This document shows, piece by piece, positions 7,310 to 14,800 of a DNA stretch of 64,000 nucleotides. A program made the translations under genes and the position numbers. Source of the stretch: Microvirga sp. SRT01 (GTDB taxonomy: Bacteria > Pseudomonadota > Alphaproteobacteria > Sphingomonadales > Sphingomonadaceae); the NCBI GenBank assembly GCA_018139225.1, contig JAGSNX010000002.1:434001-498000 (forward strand), given 5' to 3'. Each line of letters opens with the position of its first letter. Position 1 is the stretch's first letter. The notes under the pieces were generated by a model, which saw only the letters and a list, made by a program, of their open reading frames with translations, had not been told where the DNA came from and ran no database searches.

Positions 7310-10300
7310 CAGGCCGGGCTTCCGGGCAAAGTGGGACGGTTCAGGCGGCGGATGGTGCGGCTCTCGCCGCCCGCCATGATCGGCTCGGCCGCTGCGCTGA
7401 TCGTCCGGAAGGAGACGTTCTCCATCCGGGCATCAAACTCGGCCGTGGGGCTGATCCTGATGTCGCCCTCGACCAGCAGACGATCCTGACGACGTGCGCT
7501 GCCGTTGACCGCATCAGGCAGGCGAGGGGCGCGCAGGCTGGGCAGGGAAGGGCCACTGAGTGCCCCGCCCCCCGCATAGCCGGGCAGTCGACCGGAGTTG
7601 ATCGCGTGCAAGAGCGGCAGGTTCTTCCGAGTGGCAGCGGCATTGACGATGAACTCGTCGGCCGACACCCGGATCGGGCCGCGGCCGTCGCCGAGAATGG
7701 CGAGGATGCTGTCGGACGTGCTGGTGCCCGGCCCCTGGATCAGACCACCAGGTGAACCGCCCTCGGCGAAGCCCGGAACGTCGCCGATCCTGCCGCCGCC
7801 TGCAAAGCCGAAGCCACCACCGATCGCGGCGACGATCGCCTTCTGAACGGCGAGGCGCGCCAGATCGGCGACGATGCTGCCAACGACTTCACCAGCCACG
7901 CCCTTCAGGTGCAGCAGGTTGGTGACGGCGCTTGCGGTCGCCCGCGAGCCGGCATCCTCCAGCGCCCCGAAGCCGCGCACCGCCGCATCCTCGACGCCGC
8001 GGCCCATGTCGTCGGTCGCAGCGCGCAGGCGCTCACGGTACTGATCAAGCGGCCCCGCATTGGCGCGGTCCGCCTGCCGCTGCTCGGCCTTCTCGATCGC
8101 CGGCAGTCGCTTCAGCTCGTCGAACGCCGACTGTACCTGCACCGGGTCCTGCGAGGTGTCGCGCAGTCGCTCCAGCGCCTTGCGACGCAGAGCCTGCTCG
8201 ATTTCGAGGATCTCCTGGGCGACGGCCCGGCGCTCGCTGTCGGTCGTCGCCAGCCCTTCACCGATGCGCAGCAGGGTGAGCTTGCCCTGAAGGTCCGCCT
8301 GCTCGGCATCGTAGCGCTGCTCGATCGTGCGGGTGGCGCGCTCGGTGATAAGGTTCGCCAGTCGCTGCGTCTCGGTCGCGTTGTTCAGCTGGAGCAGGTG
8401 ATCGGCCTGAGCCTGCGTGATCTTGCCGGCGCTCAGATCATTGGCGACCGTGCGCCGCGTCGCCGCAGCTTCGGCCGCGATATCCTCTGCGAGCAGGTTT
8501 TCGCGCTGCTGTTCGGTCGATGCGGTCTTCCGGGTCGCCTCGATCAGCCGACGCCGGGCCTGCCGCTCGTCATTGGTATAGGCGGTGTCGTCGGCCAGCA
8601 CCTTCTGCCGGGCGCTTTCCTCCTGCTTCGCTACCGTGCTCCGCGACGGTCCCGCCTTGCCGAAGGCGACGTGGATGACCTTCTGCGCCGGCTCGTCGAT
8701 GATCTGGCGAAGCGCCACGCCCTGCTTGCGAAAGGCTTCCTTGATGCTGGCGATGCTGATGCCGGGGCCATAGGCGACATCGACAGCCTGACCGCGCTCG
8801 TGATCGCTGGTGCCGGGCTTGGCCACCGGCCCCTTGTGCCGGCCAGCGACGAAGTCGGCGTACAGCTCGGCCTGCCGTTCTGTGCTGCGCGTGCCGCTGG
8901 TGACGCGCCCGCCGATCGACGCCACGATCGAGCGCGCTTCATCGACGCCGATCGTGCGGCCCAGCTGGTCGTTGTTCGGCGACCGCTTGGCCGCACTCTG
9001 GGCAGCCTGCGCCGCGTCGACCTTCGCCTTCTTCTCGGCCTCCAGCTCTTGCAGCCGCTGCTTGGAGGCCGCACCGATCTGACGGCCGAGACGCGCCTCT
9101 TCGCGCTGCTGATCCTTCAGCGCCTTGATGCGGTCGTCGTAGAGCTTGGTCACCCGGCGCACGGGATCGATGGAGATCGCAGCCTGTTCGGACGCGAGAT
9201 CGACGCGCGTGACGTTCAGCTGCCGCTCGGCTTCCACAACCGCCTTGTCGGCCGCGACGCTCTGGCGGCGCAGCTCCACGACCTTGGCCGCTTCTGCGGC
9301 CTGCTCGATCGAGACGCCGGAGGTGCCGCCTCCGGTCAGGCTGAAGCCGTCGCGCGCGGCGATGGCGTCGGCGAGCCGGGCAGCCGTCGCCTGCCGGATC
9401 GCCAGCGCCTCGTCGCGTTTGGCGCGAGCGGCAATGTTCGCGCGCTCGGCAGAGGATCGCTCGCCAGCGGCTACGTCGCGCAGAGCCTTGTCCTGCTCCT
9501 TCAGGGCGACCGTCAGGCCGTCGACCGATTCGGCGAAGCGCTTCTTGGCGCGCGCCGTGATCTCACTCTCGGCCGCATCCTCCTTCAGCTTGTCCACGGC
9601 CTTGTCGGTCGCGTCGCCGAACTCGAACATGCCCTTGGTCAGCGGACCCAGCACGAGCAGCGCGGCGGTCAGGGCGAGGCCCCACGGCCCGATCATGAAG
9701 CGGGCAAAGCTGCCGGCCTTGCCTTCGATGTTGGCGAACTGGCCCGCGAGCTGACCGCCCTGAATGGCGACAACCGACAGGACGTTCGCACCCATGCTCA
9801 GCTGCGTGAAGGTGTCCTGCACCTGATAGGACGCACCCTGCATCGCCGAACGGAGAGCGCCTGCGCTGTTCGTCGCACCGCGCTGGCGGACCGCCAGCAG
9901 CTGCGCGCCGGCACCCGCCTGGTTCAACTCGATCTCGACGCGCTCCAGCGCGCCGGCCTCGCGCGCCAGCTCGGTCGCGTGGTGGTCAGCTTCCAGCGCC
10001 GCAGCACGTGCCGCCTGGACGTAAAGCCGCGTGCGCTCAGTCAATTCGCCCTGACCGGCCGATGCGCGCTCGGCCGCTTCCGCGACCAGCCGGGTGGCGA
10101 GCGCTTGCCGCTGGGCGTTGTCGGCCGCGGCACGCGCGTCGGCCGCGCCGATGTTCACGTTGCCGCGAACGGTCGGGGCTTCGATCGCCTTTGCGGCCAG
10201 CTTCTGAATGTCGCTGAAGCTATCGGCGAATGCGCGCTCGGCGCGCTTGGCCGAGTCCTCCGCCAGCTGGGCGAACGGACCGAACCGCTTGCCCATGTCG

Positions 10301-10446
10301 CTGACCGAGCGGTCGACGTTCTCCGCCATCTTGGCGGCACGCTGTTCGAACTTGGCGAGCGGCTGCTCGCCCTCGGCGAGGTGACGCCGCAACAGCTCGG
10401 TCGCGGCATCCACCTGAAGGAGGAGCCGTTCGGTATTGTCCGCCAT
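7309..10446 (-). CDS. Tail tape measure protein with embedded M15-type peptidase domain
   Basis: A 1,045-aa protein. Residues 1-190 and 290-490 are long Ala/Glu/Arg-rich coiled coils. A hydrophobic stretch near 250-272 (GPWGLALTAALLVLGPLTK) is the usual membrane-interacting part. Residues about 498-597 form a peptidase M15/VanY-like module: SGTRSTERQAELY, then S547-x-H549-x2-G552-x-A554-x-D556, and His592 in KVIHVAFG, with Glu585 as possible base. The C-terminus is Gly/Pro-rich (FGFAGGGRIGDVPGFAEGG). Length sets tail length, and the peptidase probably opens peptidoglycan during DNA entry. It starts two bases after the 41-codon chaperone gene. Confidence 0.93.
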   Translation of the reverse strand: MADNTERLLLQVDAATELLRRHLAEGEQPLAKFEQRAAKMAENVDRSVSDMGKRFGPFAQLAEDSAKRAERAFADSFSDIQKLAAKAIEAPTVRGNVNIGAADARAAADNAQRQALATRLVAEAAERASAGQGELTERTRLYVQAARAAALEADHHATELAREAGALERVEIELNQAGAGAQLLAVRQRGATNSAGALRSAMQGASYQVQDTFTQLSMGANVLSVVAIQGGQLAGQFANIEGKAGSFARFMIGPWGLALTAALLVLGPLTKGMFEFGDATDKAVDKLKEDAAESEITARAKKRFAESVDGLTVALKEQDKALRDVAAGERSSAERANIAARAKRDEALAIRQATAARLADAIAARDGFSLTGGGTSGVSIEQAAEAAKVVELRRQSVAADKAVVEAERQLNVTRVDLASEQAAISIDPVRRVTKLYDDRIKALKDQQREEARLGRQIGAASKQRLQELEAEKKAKVDAAQAAQSAAKRSPNNDQLGRTIGVDEARSIVASIGGRVTSGTRSTERQAELYADFVAGRHKGPVAKPGTSDHERGQAVDVAYGPGISIASIKEAFRKQGVALRQIIDEPAQKVIHVAFGKAGPSRSTVAKQEESARQKVLADDTAYTNDERQARRRLIEATRKTASTEQQRENLLAEDIAAEAAATRRTVANDLSAGKITQAQADHLLQLNNATETQRLANLITERATRTIEQRYDAEQADLQGKLTLLRIGEGLATTDSERRAVAQEILEIEQALRRKALERLRDTSQDPVQVQSAFDELKRLPAIEKAEQRQADRANAGPLDQYRERLRAATDDMGRGVEDAAVRGFGALEDAGSRATASAVTNLLHLKGVAGEVVGSIVADLARLAVQKAIVAAIGGGFGFAGGGRIGDVPGFAEGGSPGGLIQGPGTSTSDSILAILGDGRGPIRVSADEFIVNAAATRKNLPLLHAINSGRLPGYAGGGALSGPSLPSLRAPRLPDAVNGSARRQDRLLVEGDIRISPTAEFDARMENVSFRTISAAAEPIMAGGESRTIRRLNRPTLPGSPA

Positions 10447-10448
10447 GG

Positions 10449-10574
10449 CTACCCCTCTTCAGCGGGTAGGCGGTGCATCCGCTCGTACCCGTTCATCGCA
10501 TCCCAGAACTCTGGCGGTGTCGCCGCCCAGAACTCCCGCGGTCGCCACCCGAGGGCAGCAGCCGCGGCGCCCAT
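10449..10574 (-). CDS. Very small tail assembly protein (Phage_TAC_6/TIGR02216-like, 41 aa)
   Basis: An unbroken 41-codon frame from ATG 10574 to TAG 10451-10449. The ATG overlaps the upstream stop (TGATG) and the stop lies two bases before the tape measure ATG. The product contains LGWRPREFWAATPPEFWDAM. The repeated 'EFW' and the W-x-P-x-E/F-W-x-A-T-P pattern match the tiny protein found between gp10 and the tape measure gene in Rhodobacter-type gene transfer agents and related phages. Such proteins are thought to act in tail assembly with the neighbouring chaperone. The start, stop and motif agree, so it is very probably real despite its size. Confidence 0.82.
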   Translation of the reverse strand: MGAAAAALGWRPREFWAATPPEFWDAMNGYERMHRLPAEEG

Positions 10575-10996
10575 CAGCCGCCGGCGGGGGCTTCGTCGGT
10601 CGTCGTCGTCACCGGCGGCTTCATGTTTCCCTCGGTGTCGTATCCACCGTTGACCGCGATCGCGAGCACGCCCCCGATCGTCTTCATGGCTTCCAGCAGC
10701 CCGCCATCGCTGGCCATGATCAGCTTGGTCACACGCGGTGCGTTGGAACGGGCGGCACCTTCATCGTCGCTTTCGCGGCCGAACGCCCGGATCAGCTCGC
10801 ATGCGATCTGGCCGGTTTCCGACATGCTGAGTTCCTTGCGGATCGCGGAGCCGGCAAGGTCCACCAGCCCACGCCCCAGCGTCTTCTCGATCGCGTCGAG
10901 CGCCTCGAATGACGGGCGCAGGCCCATCGTCGCGCCGGCCAGCACCAGCGACGCTTCGCCCCGGTCGCTGACCGGGGCACGGTTGCCGTCGCCCAT
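10574..10996 (-). CDS. GTA gp10-like tail assembly protein
   Basis: A 140-aa protein starting MGDGNRAPVSDRGEASL at ATG 10996, one base overlapping the upstream stop. LVLAGATMGLRPSFEALDAIEKTLGRGLVDLA followed by SETGQIACELIRAFGRE is the pattern of the GTA-gp10 / Phage_TAC_11 family, small helical proteins encoded before the tape measure. The last 30 residues are Thr/Pro-rich and probably disordered. It lies directly between another small chaperone and the 41-aa protein, as in gene transfer agents. Confidence 0.82.
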   Translation of the reverse strand: MGDGNRAPVSDRGEASLVLAGATMGLRPSFEALDAIEKTLGRGLVDLAGSAIRKELSMSETGQIACELIRAFGRESDDEGAARSNAPRVTKLIMASDGGLLEAMKTIGGVLAIAVNGGYDTEGNMKPPVTTTTDEAPAGG

Positions 10997-11283
10997 CAGG
11001 CCTCCGGAGCGTCCGCGGTCGCCGGCCCGGCCGGCGCAGCGTAGAGGGCGCGGATGCTGTCGATCGCGGTCGGATCGGAAGCGATGGCGCGGGCGAGTTC
11101 CGGACCGGGCAGCTCGCCCTCTTCCAGCCACGGGCGCAGCGCCTTGGCGGCGCGATCGGGGCCGGCGCTCAGCAACAGCTCCAGCTCCTTCTCGCCGCAG
11201 CCCGTCGAGGCGATGAGCTGCTTGTTCAGGTCGCGCGGGCGAGCGACGGTGGTGCGGGACTTGCCCGCCAGTTTGATCGGCAT
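10996..11283 (-). CDS. Small tail protein, chaperone-like
   Basis: A 95-aa protein (MPIKLAGKSRTTVARPRDLNKQLIASTGCGEKELELLL...). It lies between the major tail protein and the gp10-like gene, with a one-base overlap to the latter. It is largely helical with an acidic centre (LRPWLEEGELPGPELARAIASDP) and an Ala/Pro tail. Function is inferred from position; it may work with gp10 as the paired chaperone of the tape measure. No slippery heptamer was seen at the junction, so the pair seems translated by restart rather than frameshift. Confidence 0.7.
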   Translation of the reverse strand: MPIKLAGKSRTTVARPRDLNKQLIASTGCGEKELELLLSAGPDRAAKALRPWLEEGELPGPELARAIASDPTAIDSIRALYAAPAGPATADAPEA

Positions 11284-11331
11284 CGATGTTTCCTCAGATG
11301 GAGGCGGCAGGGGAGGGTGGCTGATCGCGGC

Positions 11332-11757
11332 TCAGGTGAGCGCGTCGACCGTGGGCGCTTCGGCGAGCGTCAGGGTCACGCCGACCGTCACGCTGGTGCC
11401 CTGGTTGAAGCTCGTGTCGTCCAGGCCGGTATACATGATGGCCTCGAACACCACGTCGCCGGTCGCGAACGGCTTCTTGCGGATCTGGTACATTTCCGTC
11501 CCGTTCGCCTTGTCGAGCGTCTCCATCCGCGTGTAGCCGGTCGGATCGGGCAGCGACGGGATCATGTCCTGCTTCAGCGTCAGCGTCCGCAGGCCCGGCT
11601 GCTGAGTGTCGTAGCCCTCGGTGTCCTTCGTGGCGTTCGACGTGAAGTTCTTGCCGCCGTTGCGGGTCAGGTTGCCCTGTCCGGCCGGCTGGCTGAACGT
11701 GGTGCCGTCCGCAGCGCGGACGAACAGTCGGTAATCGTTGCCCAGCTTCTTCGCCAT
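11332..11757 (-). CDS. Major tail (tube) protein
   Basis: A 141-aa protein starting MAKKLGNDYRLFVRAADG at ATG 11757. Upstream in-frame extension is arginine-rich shadow and was rejected. The pattern NDYRLFVRAADGTTFSQPAGQGNLT and later ATGDVVFEAIMYTGLDDTSFNQGTSVTVGVTL is typical of TP901-1-type major tail proteins, which stack as hexameric rings to form the tube. It is the first gene after an intrinsic terminator (11775-11800), so it may have its own promoter or need antitermination, in keeping with high expression. Confidence 0.85.
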   Translation of the reverse strand: MAKKLGNDYRLFVRAADGTTFSQPAGQGNLTRNGGKNFTSNATKDTEGYDTQQPGLRTLTLKQDMIPSLPDPTGYTRMETLDKANGTEMYQIRKKPFATGDVVFEAIMYTGLDDTSFNQGTSVTVGVTLTLAEAPTVDALT

Positions 11758-11774
11758 GCGTCTTCTCCCATACG

Positions 11775-11800
11775 AAAAGCCGCGCTGGCGAGAGCGCGGC
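11775..11800 (-). terminator. Intrinsic terminator between head-tail and tail genes
   Basis: GCCGCGCT at 11793-11800 read on the minus strand pairs with AGCGCGGC at 11779-11786 (8 bp, six-base loop), and TTTT follows on the minus strand (11778-11775). It lies after the DUF3168-type gene and 18 bases before the major tail protein ATG. It is probably a partial terminator that sets the level of tail-gene transcription. Confidence 0.7.
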
Positions 11801-11824
11801 GGGGTGTTGAAAAGGTCGGAGCGC

Positions 11825-12214
11825 TCAGTCGGCGAGCGCGAGGAACGTGAAGGTCGACAGCCCCGAATAGGTGCTGCCGTCCTCCGCCAGGACGGCTTCG
11901 TCATCGTCGAACGTGCCGGAAAGCGTCCAGGGATCGGCGACGAAGGTGCCGCCATCGAGCGCCGTCTCGATCTGATCCATCAGCGCGAGCAACGGCGCGC
12001 GCTCCTGCGCCTCGATCAGCGTGACGATCGAGACGGTGACGGAGCGATCCGGCGACGATGCCTTGCCGGGCAGCCGGGCACTGCGCATGTCGCCGATCAC
12101 GACGATCGGCAGCGGCGCGTTGTCTGGTGCATCCTGATAGACGGTCGCACCGCTGATCGTCTGCGCCAGGGCGTCGTAGACCGCCGCCTCGACCGCCGCC
12201 TTCGCGCTACTCAT
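11825..12214 (-). CDS. DUF3168-type tail completion protein
   Basis: A 129-aa protein. The ATG at 12214 sits inside the last codons of the preceding gene (GATGAGTAG); a GTG three codons earlier is possible. The pattern VEAAVYDALAQTISGATVYQDAPDNAPLPIVVIGD and SVTVSIVTLIEAQERAPLLALMDQIETAL is that of the DUF3168 family (lambda gpU / SPP1 gp17-like), which caps the head-proximal end of the tail tube. Gene order, directly after the HK97 gp10-like gene, agrees. Confidence 0.85.
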   Translation of the reverse strand: MSSAKAAVEAAVYDALAQTISGATVYQDAPDNAPLPIVVIGDMRSARLPGKASSPDRSVTVSIVTLIEAQERAPLLALMDQIETALDGGTFVADPWTLSGTFDDDEAVLAEDGSTYSGLSTFTFLALAD

Positions 12215-12689
12215 CGCCGCCACCTGCTATGGTCGAAAGCGCCCGGCCGAAGATGCCGCGCAGGTTCTGGTTGAGCGTGCGGCGCAGCTCCGGGAAACGC
12301 CCGGTCACGAACCGCTTGCCCTCTTTCCCGCGCACCTTCATCCGGTAGCGCTTGGTCAGCTTCGTGCCTTCCTTGCGGTAACGGCGCTGCACCAGCACCA
12401 CCTGCGCCTTGCGGCCGAGGTCCTGAATGCGGCCGTAGAACAGCGGATCGGCACCGCGGCGTGTCCGGAGCAGGCCGACCTGAAGGCGCAGCGTGCGCGG
12501 GAACACCTTGAACGATTCACCAGCGACCAGTCGCCCGGACTGGCGGGGCGTCCGCGCCGCCATCACCGCCGCGATCTGGCGACCGGCGACGTTCAGCTCG
12601 ACGACGATCTCGCCGCGAACGGCATCGGGCAGGCGCTTCATCAGACTGCGCGTGCGGATCAGGCCGCGGATGTTCGGCTTGCGCGCCAT
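12207..12689 (-). CDS. HK97 gp10-family head-tail protein
   Basis: A 160-aa basic protein starting MARKPNIRGLIRTRSLM at ATG 12689, one base overlapping the upstream stop. VRGEIVVELNVAGRQIAAVMAARTPRQSGRLVAGESFKV is characteristic of the HK97 gp10 family of tail-completion proteins. The C-terminal half is Arg/Lys-rich (RYRMKVRGKEGKRFVTG). It lies in the usual order: connector, adaptor, gp10, DUF3168, tail tube. Confidence 0.85.
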   Translation of the reverse strand: MARKPNIRGLIRTRSLMKRLPDAVRGEIVVELNVAGRQIAAVMAARTPRQSGRLVAGESFKVFPRTLRLQVGLLRTRRGADPLFYGRIQDLGRKAQVVLVQRRYRKEGTKLTKRYRMKVRGKEGKRFVTGRFPELRRTLNQNLRGIFGRALSTIAGGGDE

Positions 12690-13042
12690 CAGGTGGTGCC
12701 GCTTTCGACCGTCATCACCAGCCCATCGCGATCTTCGTTCGGTGCGACAGACCGGATGTTGCCGACGACATCGCCGATCATGGCATCGTGCCATGTGAGG
12801 CGCATGCTGGTCGTCAGATCGGCGCGCGGCCGGATGGTGACACGCCACAGCTGCTTGGAGCGCTCCACGAGGTTCTGGAGTGCCTCGCCGCCACGGAGCG
12901 CGAGGCACTCGGCCCACACCGTGTCGACCTTCTTCCAGGCATCCTGTCCACTCGGCCGAGTGCGACCACCGCGACCGTTGTCGATCAGGTTCTCCGCCTC
13001 GATCGTGACCCGATCGCGCAGCTTGCGGGCGTCGATGGCCAT
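12689..13042 (-). CDS. Phage head-tail adaptor (head closure protein)
   Basis: A 117-aa protein. MAIDARKLRDRVTIEAE at the start, DAWKKVDTVWAECLALRGGEALQ in the middle, and VTIRPRADLTTSMRLTWHDAMIGDVVGNIRSV follow the SPP1 gp16 / Phage_H_T_join pattern, a small beta barrel that closes the head after packaging. It overlaps its upstream neighbour by one base (TGATG at 13042). Confidence 0.88.
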   Translation of the reverse strand: MAIDARKLRDRVTIEAENLIDNGRGGRTRPSGQDAWKKVDTVWAECLALRGGEALQNLVERSKQLWRVTIRPRADLTTSMRLTWHDAMIGDVVGNIRSVAPNEDRDGLVMTVESGTT

Positions 13043-13587
13043 CAGGCGATCACCGGCGTGCGATACTGCTCATCGAGCAGCAGCCTGACGGTGTTCGGCA
13101 CGTCGTCGACCGAGCCGCCATCGAGCAGGTGTTTCATCATCATCAGCGCGGCGATCTGGAGGCCGGGCGCCTCAACGCTGACGTCGTCATATCCGGCGTC
13201 GAACGTGACTGTCACGGCGGTCGCGCCGATCACGTCAGCGGCCCAACGAGCGCCGGAGATCGGCAGGAGCCGGTTGCCATCGAGCCGCCACAGCCCCGCA
13301 CCCTCGACGGTTTCGCCGAGCGCGTTGCGATAGACGAGCAACGACACGCTGCGCACCGGCTCGCGGGGCAGGGCAATGGCATCGCTCAGGCTGTCGAACG
13401 TCGCCGTCCAGAGCCGGCGCGCCAGCGAATGCCGGGTGTGACCCTCGACCCAGCTGATGGCCGACAGGCGAAGCGCGCCGACCAGCGCCGCCTGCGCTTC
13501 GCTCGGTTTGACGTACTGGTCGATGAGAGCGGCGGGCAGCACGCTCTCGGGCGTGAGCGGGGCGGCAGCCAATCGGATCATGGACAT
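13042..13587 (-). CDS. Head-tail connector (gp6-like)
   Basis: A 181-aa protein. The N-terminal helices (EAQAALVGALRLSAISWVEGHTRHSLARRLW) and the beta insertion with REPVRSVSLLVYRNALGE resemble HK97 gp6-type connector proteins, which bind under the portal as a dodecameric ring. The end LQIAALMMMKHLLDGGSVDDVP...LLLDEQYRTPVIA is the usual C-terminal helix region. It sits at the expected place after the capsid genes. Confidence 0.82.
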   Translation of the reverse strand: MSMIRLAAAPLTPESVLPAALIDQYVKPSEAQAALVGALRLSAISWVEGHTRHSLARRLWTATFDSLSDAIALPREPVRSVSLLVYRNALGETVEGAGLWRLDGNRLLPISGARWAADVIGATAVTVTFDAGYDDVSVEAPGLQIAALMMMKHLLDGGSVDDVPNTVRLLLDEQYRTPVIA

Positions 13588-13600
13588 GCCGCCCCCTCTC

Positions 13601-14269
13601 TTACTTGCCGCGCCGCTGGGCAGGCGCTGCCGTCAATGCGCTGTCATCGGGCGGCGGGGGTGCCGTCGCAGCCGCGAGGTCCGCCTCCAGCTGAGTGATG
13701 CGAGCACCCAGATCGTCGGCGTAGCTCTTGGCTTCGTTCCGCTCGCGGATCGCCTCGTCACGCTCGGAGGTCAGCCGCTCCTTATCCTCGACGTGCGAGT
13801 TGTTCATCTCGCGGAACGCGTCGTTGCCGGCGTCGATCAACCCTTTGAGACGATCCATCTCTTCGGTGCTGCCGGTGCGGTACTGCTCGAACTGGCTGTG
13901 AACTGCCGCAAAATCGCTGCGCAGCTGCTCGAACTCGGTCCCGCCAAGCGTCGTGCTGTCCGGCTGCCCGGAGAACACGACGGCGTTGCCGGGACCGCTG
14001 GTGGCCCGCTGCGGCGCATCGAGGCCGAGCATCTCGCCAGCCCGGCCGGTGTCGGCGAGGCGGCGATCGGACGTGACCACAACCACTGCCGGCTTGCGGA
14101 CAAGCGGCTGATAGTCCTGATCGACCAGCCGACCGTCGTGGACGTAGCCGGCAACGCCGAGCTGCACGAGGTACAACTCGCTTTCGGGCGAGCGCTCGAC
14201 CTTCTCGCCGTCCTTGAACGTCTCCGGTGGGAGCGACTTGGTCACATAGTCTTGGATGAACTCGATCAT
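13601..14269 (-). CDS. Phage hypothetical protein with coiled coil
   Basis: A 222-aa protein. Residues 1-110 are mixed (MIEFIQDYVTKSLPPETFKDGEKVERSPESE) and residues about 110-200 are a strongly charged coiled coil (ERLTSERDEAIRERNEAKSYADDLGARITQLEADL). The end is Pro-rich. It lies between the 149-aa structural gene and the connector. It may be a head accessory or assembly protein, but no family is recognised. Confidence 0.75.
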   Translation of the reverse strand: MIEFIQDYVTKSLPPETFKDGEKVERSPESELYLVQLGVAGYVHDGRLVDQDYQPLVRKPAVVVVTSDRRLADTGRAGEMLGLDAPQRATSGPGNAVVFSGQPDSTTLGGTEFEQLRSDFAAVHSQFEQYRTGSTEEMDRLKGLIDAGNDAFREMNNSHVEDKERLTSERDEAIRERNEAKSYADDLGARITQLEADLAAATAPPPPDDSALTAAPAQRRGK

Positions 14270-14279
14270 GGCAGCCTCC

Positions 14280-14729
14280 TCAGCTGACCGTCTGGGCGAC
14301 GGTGTTGATCTGGTTGGCGCCGGCCGCGCCGTAGCGCGCGTCGAGGCCGGCCAGGATGGCGGACAGGAAGGTGGCGGCGACGCCGACCGTCACCGACAGC
14401 CGGACGAACTTGAAGTTGCCGTTCTTGTCCAAGTCTTCCGGGCGGACGTTGATCGCCGCCTGACGGTTGTCACCGCCGGCCTTGACCAGCTGCACCAAAG
14501 CGAGGCCGGCGACAGCCTTGGCGCTGGTGCCGCTGGCGTCGGTCGCCTGCTCGATCTTGGCATCAAGCGTGCCGCTCGCACCGATCACGCCGACGTTGAG
14601 GGTGGCGAGCACGGCCGAGAAGGCGCGCATGTCGACCCAGCCGGAAGTGACCGTTCCGACGGCGGCCTGCTGAGCCGGAATGACGCCCGCGATCGCGACG
14701 CGGGCGGAGGGGTCCAGGTTGCCCTGCAT
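14280..14729 (-). CDS. Probable virion structural protein downstream of capsid
   Basis: A 149-aa protein with small residues dominating (VRPEDLDKNGNFKFVRLSVTVGVAATFLSAILAGLDARYGAAG). It directly follows the major capsid gene in the leftward operon, where decoration proteins or minor structural proteins are usual. Composition is beta-rich without charge clusters. It is not identified by motif and could be a head decoration protein. The 70 bases between it and the capsid gene hold two GC-rich hairpins (around 14759-14790) that may modulate expression. Confidence 0.72.
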   Translation of the reverse strand: MQGNLDPSARVAIAGVIPAQQAAVGTVTSGWVDMRAFSAVLATLNVGVIGASGTLDAKIEQATDASGTSAKAVAGLALVQLVKAGGDNRQAAINVRPEDLDKNGNFKFVRLSVTVGVAATFLSAILAGLDARYGAAGANQINTVAQTVS

Positions 14730-14800
14730 TGTCTTGTCTCCATTCTACCGACCGGCACACCCGGCCGGTCCCGCGCGCGGCGCGGGTCCGGGGGTTGGGA

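Noticed and set aside
7909..10653. Long plus-strand frame opposite the tape measure gene
   Set aside because: It mirrors the coiled-coil codons of the tape measure (Leu/Arg/Gly-rich) and has no motif.
10570..11000. Programmed frameshift in the tail chaperones
   Set aside because: The genes meet by one-base overlaps with good starts, and no slippery heptamer of the X-XXY-YYZ type was seen, so re-initiation suffices.
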